16,106 nt of DNA from Opitutia bacterium UBA7374 (GTDB taxonomy: Bacteria > Verrucomicrobiota > Verrucomicrobiia > Opitutales > Coraliomargaritaceae). The stretch's first letter is position 1. Every line of letters begins with the position of its first letter. A program made the position numbers and the translations under genes. Positions 1 to 8,207 of the stretch are shown here, piece after piece. Location: assembly GCA_002469895.1 (NCBI GenBank), contig DKOA01000011.1:12442-28547 (forward strand). Reading direction: 5' to 3'. Under the pieces are notes generated by a model. The model saw nothing but the letters and a program-made list of their open reading frames with translations, ran no database searches and was not told the DNA's origin.

Positions 1-422
1 CTCACTTCCAAAGTCACCTCTTTTGTTATGCCCAGCATGGTGAGTGGGCCGGTAACTAAAAACATGGTTTCCTCATCGGTGGACTCCCACTTGGTGGATG
101 TAAATGTAATGACGGGGAATGTAGCAGTGTTGAAATAGTCATCTGCATTGAGGTGGTCATCGCGCATTTCATTAGCTGTATCGACTGAGCCTACAGTAAT
201 CGTGGCTTCGACGCTACTTTTGCTTAGGTCATCGGTATCTACTTGTATGGATCCTTCAAACTGATTGAAGGATCCGGTAGCCTTGGCGACAAAGTGGCGG
301 ATACTGAAGTTTACCGAAGAGTGAACCGGGTCGATTTTGTAGACCTCTTCATCTGCATTTGCTGCAGTCAGAGAAATGAGGGCAGCAACGGTGATTGTGA
401 GGGCTCTATTTTGTTTTTTCAT
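1..422 (-). CDS. YceI-family secreted protein, N-terminal part (3' end beyond the window)
   Basis: The visible 140 residues start at ATG 422 (minus strand) and run off the left edge. YceI-family proteins are lipocalin-like beta barrels that bind polyisoprenoids or other amphiphiles in the periplasm, usually about 190 residues long, so roughly 50 are missing. Residues 1-23 form a signal peptide (MKKQNR, then a hydrophobic stretch ending in ANA before DEE). The mature start YKIDPVHSSVNFSIRHF is the typical YceI opening. It is followed by GSFNQFEGSI (50-59), the acidic DDLSKSSVEATI strand, NEMRDDHLNADDYFNTATFP (84-103, a family hallmark), ITFTSTKW, and GPLTMLGITKEVTLEV. The gene lies 79 bp downstream of queA on the same strand. 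No SD sits at the start; an AAGGAG motif lies about 36 nt upstream, too far for this ATG. The physiological ligand cannot be read from the sequence. Confidence 0.9.
   Translation of the reverse strand, partial: MKKQNRALTITVAALISLTAANADEEVYKIDPVHSSVNFSIRHFVAKATGSFNQFEGSIQVDTDDLSKSSVEATITVGSVDTANEMRDDHLNADDYFNTATFPVITFTSTKWESTDEETMFLVTGPLTMLGITKEVTLEV
249..275. repeat. Perfect 11-bp inverted repeat inside the YceI-family gene
   Basis: GGATCCTTCAA (249-259) and TTGAAGGATCC (265-275) are exact reverse complements separated by a 5-nt loop (260-264). The repeat lies in the YceI reading frame and encodes the conserved GSFNQFEGS segment, so it would form a strong hairpin in the mRNA about 150 nt after the start codon. 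Part of the symmetry may come from the near-symmetric protein motif, but the matching codon choice makes it perfect. Confidence 0.85.
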
Positions 423-501
423 AATGTTATTTTTTAATGACAGTACTTAATGTATATTTCTCCTTATCGTTTTATTTTTCTTTGGCTTACGAATGATTGC
501 C

Positions 502-1587
502 TTAAATGATAAGCATAGCATCGCCGTAGCTATAGAAACGATATTTCTTCTCCACGGCTTCTTTGTAAAGCTCTTGAAGCCATTCAATGCCATTTGTGCC
601 ATTTGGATCCAGAAATGCGGCGACTAAGCAGAGGAGGGTCGACTTCGGTAGATGAAAGTTGGTGACCAGATGATCGACTGCTTTGAAGGGGGTCGGCGGG
701 TAGAGAAAAAGTGTGGCCTCCGCTGTAAAATGGCCTTCCGGGGAAAAACAGTTTGCTCGATTATCTTCACCTCGGCGCATGGCGTCCTCCATGGAGCGCA
801 CACAGGTCGTGCCGACAGCGACCCGTGGGCCTGGGCGATCGTTTTCTAGTTCAAGGTAGGCATTGGCAGGAATTTCGTACCATTCGCTGTGTATCGGGTG
901 GTCTTCTATTTGATCGGCCTGTACGGGGTGAAAGGTGCCGATGCCGACTTGCAGAGTGAGATCATGAAAACGAGCCCCGGCGGATTCAAGTCGTCGGATT
1001 AAATCTGGCGTAAAGTGCAGACCTGCAGTCGGCGCGGCTACTGCAATTTGCTTTTTATAATCGGCATAGACCGTTTGGTAGCGGGCGTCGTCGAGTTCGT
1101 TACGCGGGTCTTCCGGAGAGCGCTCAATGTATGGAGGCAGCGGCACAGCACCGATTCTGCGGGAGAGCTCAATCACCGATGGATCCTGCAATAATTGGAA
1201 ACGTACGCGATAATGGCCATTATCTCCAACTTCGAGCACTTCGGCACCATAGTGGCCCTCCAGAGAGAACCCGGACGCGGCGGCTTTTTTTCCGGGCCGG
1301 AGGAGGCACCACCAACAGGCCGGCTCAGCAGATGGATGCAATAGGAGACATTCGACGCGCCCGCCGCCGGGGCGTATGCCATGGAGACGTGCTTTGAGAA
1401 CGGCAGCATTATTCCGGAAATAGCGGGCGTTCGTCGGGAGAAATTGTCCGATCTCTTTAAAATGAGCATGAGTGACCGCACGGGTTGTGCGATTGACTAC
1501 CATCAAACGGGAGTTGTCCCTTTGTCGGGCGGGCTCCTGTGCAATCCTCTCGGTAGGCAGGTGGTAGTCGAAAAGGGAAGTGTCCAT
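502..1587 (-). CDS. queA: S-adenosylmethionine:tRNA ribosyltransferase-isomerase QueA
   Basis: QueA transfers and isomerises the ribosyl moiety of SAM onto 7-aminomethyl-7-deazaguanine at tRNA position 34, making epoxyqueuosine in the queuosine pathway in the cytoplasm. The 361 residues match the family length (about 340-360). Visible motifs are the N-terminal FDYHLPTERIAQEPA with SRLMVV, RYQTVYA (169-175), VAAPTAGLHFT (183-193), QVGIGTFHPV (213-222), HPIHSEWYEIP (230-240), AVGTTCVRSMED (257-268), VTNFHLPKSTLL (308-319) and the C-terminal YRFYSYGDAMLI. The stretch usually reading D-L-V-x-N-(N/D)-T is divergent here (ARYFRNNAAVLKARL, 55-68), but the ARL end is kept. The gene is head-to-head with tilS across 75 bp. 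No clear SD precedes ATG 1587. Other queuosine genes are not in the window. Confidence 0.96.
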   Translation of the reverse strand: MDTSLFDYHLPTERIAQEPARQRDNSRLMVVNRTTRAVTHAHFKEIGQFLPTNARYFRNNAAVLKARLHGIRPGGGRVECLLLHPSAEPACWWCLLRPGKKAAASGFSLEGHYGAEVLEVGDNGHYRVRFQLLQDPSVIELSRRIGAVPLPPYIERSPEDPRNELDDARYQTVYADYKKQIAVAAPTAGLHFTPDLIRRLESAGARFHDLTLQVGIGTFHPVQADQIEDHPIHSEWYEIPANAYLELENDRPGPRVAVGTTCVRSMEDAMRRGEDNRANCFSPEGHFTAEATLFLYPPTPFKAVDHLVTNFHLPKSTLLCLVAAFLDPNGTNGIEWLQELYKEAVEKKYRFYSYGDAMLII

Positions 1588-1662
1588 TGAATAAAAGTCG
1601 TTGTCCTGCTTCTATCGCTGTCCTACCAATTTACCTATTGTCAACGACAACCGTACTTAAGC
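1588..1662. promoter_or_regulatory. Divergent queA/tilS spacer with small inverted repeat
   Basis: These 75 bp must carry the promoters of both divergent genes unless they lie inside the genes. They contain TTGTC-AAC-GACAA (1638-1650), a 5-bp inverted repeat with a 3-nt centre. On the minus strand an exact TTGACA (1644-1639) points toward queA, but no good -10 box follows at 16-18 bp. On the plus strand TTGTCC (1601-1606) and TACCAA (1624-1629) are 17 bp apart, a weak match. No promoter can be assigned firmly. Confidence 0.3.
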
Positions 1663-3114
1663 ATGCCAGCAAATAAACCGGAATGGGAGCGACTAGCCAG
1701 TAAACTCGCAGAAGAGTTGGGCGGTGCGGCTTGTTTACATCCGCAGGTTCGCGCCTACCTGGAAGCAGGAGCTTGTCGCCGAATACTGGTTGCCGCCTCG
1801 GGTGGGGCGGATTCGGTCTGCCTGCTTTGGCTGCTCTGCTCGTTGCGGGAGAGTTACGGGTACGAATTGCGAGTTGCCCACTATAACCATGCTTGGCGTG
1901 AGGCGGCATCGGATAAAGACGCCGAATTTGTCAAGGATCTGGCGGATCGTCTGGGCTGTCCATTTTTCGAGGAGACCTGCACGGATCCTTCCATTCCGCA
2001 TACAGAAACCGCAGCTCGCGGGTTGCGGTTGGCTTTTTTGCGAAGAGTTGCTTTGCAGAATGATTGTTCGAGCATCGCCTATGGGCATCAGGCTAATGAT
2101 GTTTTTGAGACGCAGTTACTGCGCTTGTCCCGTGGTAGCGGAACAGAGGGTTTGGCTGCCCCAAAACCTTTGCACGTCTTTCCGGATGCACCTACGCACA
2201 TGCGTCCACTCCTCCTCCTTTCTGCGGATGCAATTCGTCAGGCGATGGGTGAAGCGGGATTGGCCTGGCGAGAAGATGAATCGAACGCGAATCTAGAGAT
2301 TGCCCGCAACGCAGTGCGCCATCAGGTGGTCCCTGTTTTGTCGAAGTCGATGAATCGGGATATACTTGCCGGGGCGATTCGTTCCCAAGCTTTGCTGGAG
2401 GAGGATGCCGCAGCATTGCGCGCATTGGCAAAGGAGTATTTCTCGGAGGCGTTTGCTAGCGCCCCATCCTTAGCTAGAGAAGCCTTACGCAGGCATCCCG
2501 TGGCATTGGTTCGGAGAGCCTTGACTGAATGGTTGCACAGGCACGATCTTTTAGGGTCGATCAGTGCCACGGCAGTAGATAATTTGTTGGCGTCTTTGCG
2601 GTCGGATGCAAAGTGTGTTCGACAGAGTCTTGGGGCTGCATTTGTCGTCGCGAATGAGAAGACGGTATTGATTGATCGAGGCGAGGATACTGCGACTTTG
2701 CAGAATGTATACACTTTGCGTTGTGGAGAGGCGCTGAAATTACCGAACGGTGGCGTGCTTTCAATGGCTCGCGTCAGGGTTGACCAAGCTCTGCAGGCAC
2801 GGCTCAGTTCTCGTTTGATCCTTCCGGAAACGGAGGCGTATCTTGCGGACTTAGGAGAGGAGTCTTTCCGCGTGCGTGGATGGGAGCCCGGTGACCGTTT
2901 CCGCCCGCTTGGTGCACCTGGTGAAAAGAAATTAAAGGAATGGTTCCTGGATCGTCGGATACCGATTTTGGAACGTCGGTCATTGCCGATTGTCTGTAAT
3001 CAGTGCGGAGAGATTTTATGGGTGCCGGGATTACCCCCGGCAAATGCCAGAAAAATCCTGACAGTTACGAAATCGGCTCTAAGGTTGACTTACGAGCCAC
3101 CGAATCCAACTTAA
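1663..3114 (+). CDS. tilS: tRNA(Ile)-lysidine synthetase TilS
   Basis: TilS uses ATP to ligate lysine to C34 of the tRNA-Ile2 CAU anticodon, switching its identity from Met to Ile; it is normally essential. The 483 residues contain the N-type ATP pyrophosphatase P-loop ILVAASGGADSV (41-52), VAHYNHAWRE (71-80), AARGLRLAFLR, GHQANDVFETQLLRLSRGSG, RPLLLLS and W-R-E-D-E-S-N with RNAVRHQVVPVL, all in family order. They are followed by a middle helical domain and a TilS C-terminal domain (FRVRGWEPGDRFRPLGAPGE, then LKEWFLDRRIP). The family usually has H-H/x-x-D-D in the third motif; here it reads HQAND, with Asn for the first Asp. The start is the only in-frame ATG that leaves a normal N-terminus; no SD is seen. 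The gene is divergent from queA, and ftsH follows 8 nt after its stop, so the two are probably cotranscribed. Confidence 0.95.
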   Translation: MPANKPEWERLASKLAEELGGAACLHPQVRAYLEAGACRRILVAASGGADSVCLLWLLCSLRESYGYELRVAHYNHAWREAASDKDAEFVKDLADRLGCPFFEETCTDPSIPHTETAARGLRLAFLRRVALQNDCSSIAYGHQANDVFETQLLRLSRGSGTEGLAAPKPLHVFPDAPTHMRPLLLLSADAIRQAMGEAGLAWREDESNANLEIARNAVRHQVVPVLSKSMNRDILAGAIRSQALLEEDAAALRALAKEYFSEAFASAPSLAREALRRHPVALVRRALTEWLHRHDLLGSISATAVDNLLASLRSDAKCVRQSLGAAFVVANEKTVLIDRGEDTATLQNVYTLRCGEALKLPNGGVLSMARVRVDQALQARLSSRLILPETEAYLADLGEESFRVRGWEPGDRFRPLGAPGEKKLKEWFLDRRIPILERRSLPIVCNQCGEILWVPGLPPANARKILTVTKSALRLTYEPPNPT

Positions 3115-3122
3115 GTGCTCCA

Positions 3123-5192
3123 ATGCCTACAGAGCAAAATCCTTCGAATAAAAATAACAACGGACGTAATTCCCCTCCGGAGCGCTTTCAGCCGAGGGTT
3201 TTACTCGTCTGGTTAGCCATCATTACAGCGATGATAGCTCTCTGGTATGCTTCGCCGCGTGATGGGCTGGGTGCACAAAAGCTAAGCATCGCAGAATTAG
3301 TCCAAGCAGTCAAAAACGAGGATATTCAGCCTGGAGATGGGGTCATGAAGCCGGACCCATCACTCGGTCGGGATGGGTACATCATTCAGGGTCAAATACG
3401 CAATCCGGAATACGACCCAGCGATTGCCGAAAGTATAGGGACCGCTGCAAACACCTCAGTGCCACAAAAGATTCGTTTTAGTGCTGAAGGTCGTGTGACC
3501 GATGCTGACTTTCCCTTATTGAGTACCTACCTTAAAGAGGAGCGGAGCAGTACCGCCCTACAGGAAATACTGATCAGCTTTCTTCCTTTTGTTCTCATTA
3601 TCGGGTTGCTTTATTTTCTCTTCGTCCGGCAGTTGAAAAACGCAGGTCGCGGGGCGATGAGCTTCGGCAAGAGCAAGGCCAAGATGTTAACCCGGGAAAA
3701 AGATTCCGTCACATTTAAAGACGTGGCCGGTTGCGACGAGGCGAAGGAAGAAGTCTCCGAGGTCGTGGACTTTCTGAAAGATCCAAAGAAATTTCAACGA
3801 ATCGGCGGACGCATACCCAAAGGTGTACTGATGGTGGGTCCTCCGGGTACGGGTAAAACGCTATTGGCCAAGGCGGTAGCGGGAGAAGCGGACGTTCCTT
3901 TCTATTCGATTTCTGGATCCGACTTTGTGGAAATGTTTGTTGGTGTGGGGGCTGCCCGGGTACGTGATATGTTTGAGCAGGGTCGGAAGAATGCTCCCTG
4001 TATTGTCTTTATTGACGAGATTGATGCAGTTGGTCGCCAACGGGGAGCGGGTCTAGGCGGAGGCAATGACGAGAGAGAGCAGACTTTAAACTCATTGCTT
4101 GTCGAGATGGACGGCTTCGATGGACATGAAGGCGTCATCATTATTGCTGCGACGAATCGTCCGGACGTACTGGACAGTGCATTGCTGCGTCCGGGTCGCT
4201 TTGACCGCCAAGTGACGATTGATTTGCCGGATCTGAATGGCCGCCATGAAATACTGCAGGTACACGCTAAAAAGATCGCACTTTCTGAATCCGTCAATCT
4301 GGAACATGTGGCGCGCAATACACCTGGTTTTTCGGGAGCGGATTTGGCTAATTTGCTCAACGAGAGTGCTCTGATCGCCGCCCGCTACAACAAGAAGATG
4401 GTCGAAGCGCAGGATATTGATGAGGCCCGCGACAAAATCTCATTTGGCCGTGAGCGACGCAAGCTGATGGATGATGAAGACCGTAAGATTACGGCTTACC
4501 ATGAGGCCGGTCATGCGTTGGTACAGGCAGTTGTTGATGACGGGCATCTGCCGGTCCATAAAGTAACTATCATACCGCGTGGGCAAAGCCTTGGATCCAC
4601 CATGTTTATGCCGAAGAAGGATGTTTTGAATCATTCAAGGCGTCGGTTATTGAATCAAATTTGCTGTGGTATGGGAGGGCGTGCCGCGGAAGAGATTGTT
4701 ATCGGAGACATCACCTCGGGTGCTTCGGGGGACATTCGTATGGTTACGAAAACAGCCCGTCATATGGTTTGTGATTGGGGGATGACGGATCTGGGACCGG
4801 TTGCATACGGTGAAAACAAGGATCACGTGTTTCTCGGTCAGGAAATCCAACGTACGCAAAACTATAGCGAAGAAACGGCTCAGAAGATTGACCACGCCAT
4901 CCACCTGATCGTTGACGATCAGTACCACCGGTCATTGAAAATTCTCAAAGAGAATCGCCAGGCTCTGGATGTTTGTGCGGAGGCTCTACTTGAGCACGAG
5001 ACTATCGAGGGTAAGCACGTACAAGAGATCCTTGAGCACGGTGAAATCCGTTCGCCGATTATCAAGCGTGAGCCTCTTGCTGAAGAGCAGGAAGCTGCAG
5101 CGGAGGATATAGAACAGCCTGCTAGTGACGAGCCGAACAGGCGCGATGATGGCTTAGCTGCGGGAGAAGCCCCCGCAGGTGCACCTGCCTAA
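3123..5192 (+). CDS. ftsH: ATP-dependent zinc metalloprotease FtsH
   Basis: FtsH is the hexameric inner-membrane AAA+ protease that extracts and degrades membrane and short-lived cytosolic proteins. From ATG 3123 the protein has 689 residues: TM1 (about 24-43), a periplasmic domain, TM2 (about 149-168), then Walker A GPPGTGKT (239-246), pore loop MFVGVG (271-276), Walker B IVFIDEID (294-301), the second region of homology TNRPDVLDSALLRPGRFDR (344-362), and the zinc site HEAGH (460-464) with the likely third ligand Asp537 in GASGDI. The tail after about 650 is rich in Glu, Ala and Pro. The frame is open upstream to 3003 inside tilS, but those 40 residues are not FtsH-like, and 3123 gives a normal N-terminus. 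No SD is visible, so coupling to tilS translation is likely. All catalytic residues are intact. Confidence 0.97.
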   Translation: MPTEQNPSNKNNNGRNSPPERFQPRVLLVWLAIITAMIALWYASPRDGLGAQKLSIAELVQAVKNEDIQPGDGVMKPDPSLGRDGYIIQGQIRNPEYDPAIAESIGTAANTSVPQKIRFSAEGRVTDADFPLLSTYLKEERSSTALQEILISFLPFVLIIGLLYFLFVRQLKNAGRGAMSFGKSKAKMLTREKDSVTFKDVAGCDEAKEEVSEVVDFLKDPKKFQRIGGRIPKGVLMVGPPGTGKTLLAKAVAGEADVPFYSISGSDFVEMFVGVGAARVRDMFEQGRKNAPCIVFIDEIDAVGRQRGAGLGGGNDEREQTLNSLLVEMDGFDGHEGVIIIAATNRPDVLDSALLRPGRFDRQVTIDLPDLNGRHEILQVHAKKIALSESVNLEHVARNTPGFSGADLANLLNESALIAARYNKKMVEAQDIDEARDKISFGRERRKLMDDEDRKITAYHEAGHALVQAVVDDGHLPVHKVTIIPRGQSLGSTMFMPKKDVLNHSRRRLLNQICCGMGGRAAEEIVIGDITSGASGDIRMVTKTARHMVCDWGMTDLGPVAYGENKDHVFLGQEIQRTQNYSEETAQKIDHAIHLIVDDQYHRSLKILKENRQALDVCAEALLEHETIEGKHVQEILEHGEIRSPIIKREPLAEEQEAAAEDIEQPASDEPNRRDDGLAAGEAPAGAPA

Positions 5193-5230
5193 GCAGATGC
5201 CTTTACCTCGCTAGGGGGTTTGTTAATTAT

Positions 5231-5257
5231 CGATCAACCCAAGGGTTGCTCGTTTTT
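5231..5257 (+). terminator. Probable intrinsic terminator after ftsH
   Basis: CGA (5231-5233), one mismatch, then CAACC (5235-5239), loop CAAG, GGTTG (5244-5248), one mismatch and TCG (5250-5252) form an 8-bp interrupted stem followed directly by TTTTT (5253-5257). It lies 39 nt after the ftsH stop, so it probably ends the tilS-ftsH transcript. The stem is short, so efficiency is uncertain. Confidence 0.5.
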
Positions 5258-5326
5258 AATGCTTTCAGTCAGGCTTTGCTTCTGTAGTTAGTAGACTGTC
5301 TTACGAATTTAGTTTTTGGCTCCTAG

Positions 5327-7279
5327 ATGCACAGAAGTAGTAGAAGCATGAACAAAATCCCATTTTATGGGTACCTTACTTGGCCTAACTTTACGGATTG
5401 GTTGGTAACGATCTGTCTCTGCGTACTATTTGTTCTGGCCGGCGTGAGTATGGGGTCTGTTCGTCCGAATACCCACTTACTTCTTTTGCCCGGCTTTGCC
5501 TTGCTCTTGAGTCTGCACGGGGTCTGGTACTTGACCGTCAAATCCGCGGAGCGTTTGAGCCTGATCCCCTTTCTCTTTCTGCCGTTTCTTCTCTGGGCGG
5601 CTTTTAGTTCCGGCAGAATAAGCCCGATGGCTTGGCGGGGCTGGCAGGACTGGATCTACTACATGGAGGCGTTTATCCTGCTCTGGGTACTCTGCAATAA
5701 TGGGCAGACAGTGAGTCACCTATGGTTTATCTGCATTTCTGCACTCATACCGGTTGGCTATGGTACCTTACTCGGCTTTTACCAGTTGTTTCAGAATCCG
5801 AATAAGATAGCGGATGCCTTCGTCGGGGTTCCGATTGAAATGAGCGGTGAGTATGTCGGTCGTTCGATCGGCGTTTTTGTCGATCCGCACTCGTTTGCTT
5901 TACTTTTACTCTTTCTCTTTCCCTGCATATTTTTTGTCGGTCTTTCCCGTCGCTTATCAGTTTTGCTGCGTATACTCTGCCTCTATATAGCGGCTATACT
6001 CTTGGTCATCACGGTACTCACTGAGGTATTTTGGGTGCTTATTGGGCTGGTTATCATGCTGCTGACAGTCGCCTGCTTTTTGTATAAAAATCTCAGTAAA
6101 CGAATTAGGGCAGGATTATCATGGGCGACTGCTTTTCTGTTGTTCGCGGGTTTGCTTATTGTCTTCAACGAAGTCATTCGAGAGCAGGCTTTGCTTGCTT
6201 GGTCAACTGATGGCGAAGGGGTGCGACGGCTCCTCTGGCCGGAGGCCTTAAATCTGGCCATGGAGAACATTGTTTTTGGTGGCGGTGGAGGCGCTTTTCG
6301 TCTCTTGCTTGAGCAGAGCCCAAGGATCGGTATGTCGCATGAAGTGCAGACGCCACTGAACGATATTTTACATCTGTCTGTTGAATATGGTCTGCTCGGG
6401 CTCTTATTCATAGTCGTGCCTATTTTGCTATTGTTGATAGCGAGTAACCGGTCTCTTTCCAGACAACCCTACCAAAAGTATTCAGGGCGCACCCGGAAGC
6501 GATTAGTCATGCCGACACAACGCTTTTTTATTTCTCTATCCTTGATAGGTGCACTTGCCTTTTTCGTGGGGTCTTTTTTACACGGCGTTTTACTTTTGCC
6601 CGCTCTGCTTTTTCATGGGACTCTTTTTTTAGGCGTATTAATTAAGACGAGTTTTAAGCGTACGCTTATTTTGCCGCACCATTGGTTTGTTCGTTCGATA
6701 TACGGCATATTTGCACTTTTTGCGGGATTAACTTTCTGGGATTTTGCCAGCCCGGTGCTTCGTGCCAGAGAGATTGAAATGGTCGCCTCGCAGCGACTGG
6801 AAGAGATTGTCGAGCGCAAGCTTCATCTTTCCGGAAATCTGGAAACTCTCAACGAAGTGCTGGCCGAGTACGCGAATGGATGCCTGCTGGATCCAGAAAA
6901 TGCGGACTTATGGTTGGGGAGGAGCCAAGCCTCGGCACAACGTATTTTTACCAATCCATCGTTATTTCGAGAGATTGGAGAGGAATCATTGGTTTTTGCA
7001 AAACGTGCAGTCGAAATCAGCCCATCCTATAATCGTGCATGGTCGCAACTGGGCTTGGCTTATGCACTTTCTGGAAACACAGATGCGGCCGAAGAAGCTT
7101 TACTCAAGGGCTTGGCTTTGGCTCCGAATTCCAGTAACGCCCATTACTATTGGTCTTCTTTTGCCGGGGCATTCGAAGACAAGATGGAGGCTGCGAAAAA
7201 ATCCGCTAAACGTGCGGTAGAAATCAATCCGCAGAATGGGCCTGCTTTACGTGTCAACCGGAAGCTTAATATATTGTGA
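5327..7279 (+). CDS. O-antigen ligase-like polytopic membrane protein with C-terminal TPRs
   Basis: The 650 residues have about 12 hydrophobic segments (roughly 25-475) followed by a soluble C-terminal part (about 480-650). Two features recall the O-antigen ligase/Wzy/WaaL superfamily, which joins lipid-linked glycans to an acceptor at the periplasmic face. One is a loop containing EYVGRSIGVFVDPHSFALLL (175-194). The other is a large loop with GVRRLLWPEALNLA (298-311) and GMSHEVQTPLNDILHLSVEY (335-354), resembling the family H-N-x-x-L...E-Y-G motif. The tail carries TPR-like helices with NRAWSQLGLAYALSGNTDAA (569-588) and repeated A-(V/L)-x-x-(N/S)-P endings. The start is uncertain: ATG 5348 (residue 8) follows a GA-rich stretch and could replace 5327. 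The stop overlaps the start of the next gene. Family level is fairly sure; ligase versus polymerase cannot be decided. Confidence 0.75.
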   Translation: MHRSSRSMNKIPFYGYLTWPNFTDWLVTICLCVLFVLAGVSMGSVRPNTHLLLLPGFALLLSLHGVWYLTVKSAERLSLIPFLFLPFLLWAAFSSGRISPMAWRGWQDWIYYMEAFILLWVLCNNGQTVSHLWFICISALIPVGYGTLLGFYQLFQNPNKIADAFVGVPIEMSGEYVGRSIGVFVDPHSFALLLLFLFPCIFFVGLSRRLSVLLRILCLYIAAILLVITVLTEVFWVLIGLVIMLLTVACFLYKNLSKRIRAGLSWATAFLLFAGLLIVFNEVIREQALLAWSTDGEGVRRLLWPEALNLAMENIVFGGGGGAFRLLLEQSPRIGMSHEVQTPLNDILHLSVEYGLLGLLFIVVPILLLLIASNRSLSRQPYQKYSGRTRKRLVMPTQRFFISLSLIGALAFFVGSFLHGVLLLPALLFHGTLFLGVLIKTSFKRTLILPHHWFVRSIYGIFALFAGLTFWDFASPVLRAREIEMVASQRLEEIVERKLHLSGNLETLNEVLAEYANGCLLDPENADLWLGRSQASAQRIFTNPSLFREIGEESLVFAKRAVEISPSYNRAWSQLGLAYALSGNTDAAEEALLKGLALAPNSSNAHYYWSSFAGAFEDKMEAAKKSAKRAVEINPQNGPALRVNRKLNIL

Positions 7280-8163
7280 TGACTACCCGGAAGCTTACGT
7301 GCCTACTCCTTCTGCTGTGTTGGATGCTCCCACACTTGCTCATGAGTAATCGATGGGTGCATGGGTCTCTTTATCTGCCGGTGCTTCAAGAAGGGTACGA
7401 AATTTCTCAATTTAGTGGCCATCCTTTATCGATTGAAGAGGAAGCCGCAGTGCTTCCCGCCTCCATTCGTATAATAGGTAAAGCCCAAGAAGGTTTGTTG
7501 CTCGCGGGATCGAATGGATTACGGCTGCGTTTTCGTGGGCCTGGAAGTCTTGCCTTCGAACGTTTTGAACAACAGGTTTCCGGCAATCGTTTAGCGGGTA
7601 AAAGTCGCAGCATACTTTCTATGAATACGGGCAGGGTTGAAGTCGACAGCCGCGCGCTGGCAAATGAATCAAAGCTGATTTTTGAACTTCCGATTGGTCA
7701 GGTTCAGATGGATCATGCGTTGGGCCTAATCGAAATAAGTTACAGTTCTCGTAGTCGTATTTATAGCTTCGAAATCGATTGTCTGCAGGGTACTGTGTTA
7801 TTTGCCGATCGTTCGGGTCGAGACTATCGAATTGAGGCTGGGCAAACACTGACGGGTGCTGGGGATTCTTTTGAGCCGTCTCTGGAGATTTCGGATTTGA
7901 CCGGCAGTGTGCAAGATAAGCTAGCAGCGTTTGTTCAGAATTGTAACCGGGGCTTGAAGAGCATTGAAGATAATCCGCAATTATTTTTTCAGGAGATGAT
8001 CGAGGTGAGAAATAATGATCGTAAGAAAAAACGGTCAGAGTCTATGCCGGCGGATGTGAACGATGGCAGTGAGCCCTACATTATTGAATTTTCTGCAAAT
8101 CCAAGTTTGTTGATCCCTCGATACGGTGTGGCAGGCCAGCTCTCCCCGTCCGAAAAAGAGTAG
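7279..8163 (+). CDS. Secreted FecR-domain-like protein
   Basis: From ATG 7279 (TGATG overlap with the preceding stop) the protein has 294 residues; GTG 7276 would add one. Residues 5-22 form a hydrophobic export signal. Residues about 64-195 look like a FecR domain: GLLLAGSNGLRLRFRGPGSL (72-91), LNTGR-like SMNTGRVEVDSRA (114-126), LPIGQVQMDHALGLIEIS (137-154), then LQGTVLFADRSGRDYRIEAG (169-188). This beta-rich domain is periplasmic, both in FecR anti-sigma regulators and in secreted FecR proteins that are not linked to iron. No transmembrane helix follows and no sigma factor is adjacent, so a TonB/sigma circuit is unlikely. The C-terminal part from about 205 is unassigned. The gene sits between the ligase-like and cyclase genes in one run of plus-strand genes, which suggests a joint envelope function. 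Confidence 0.7.
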   Translation: MTTRKLTCLLLLLCWMLPHLLMSNRWVHGSLYLPVLQEGYEISQFSGHPLSIEEEAAVLPASIRIIGKAQEGLLLAGSNGLRLRFRGPGSLAFERFEQQVSGNRLAGKSRSILSMNTGRVEVDSRALANESKLIFELPIGQVQMDHALGLIEISYSSRSRIYSFEIDCLQGTVLFADRSGRDYRIEAGQTLTGAGDSFEPSLEISDLTGSVQDKLAAFVQNCNRGLKSIEDNPQLFFQEMIEVRNNDRKKKRSESMPADVNDGSEPYIIEFSANPSLLIPRYGVAGQLSPSEKE

Positions 8164-8207
8164 TTTTCTGGTTCCACGGTCGCTGAATGCCTAGAAAAGT
8201 TTAAGCA

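Noticed and set aside
1616..1644. Sigma-70 promoter for queA from the exact TTGACA
   Set aside because: At 16-18 bp spacing the -10 candidates (such as ACAGCG) do not match the consensus.
3003..3122. Longer FtsH start at ATG 3003 adding 40 residues
   Set aside because: The extension lies inside tilS in another frame and does not look like an FtsH N-terminus; ATG 3123 gives a normal protein 8 nt after the tilS stop.
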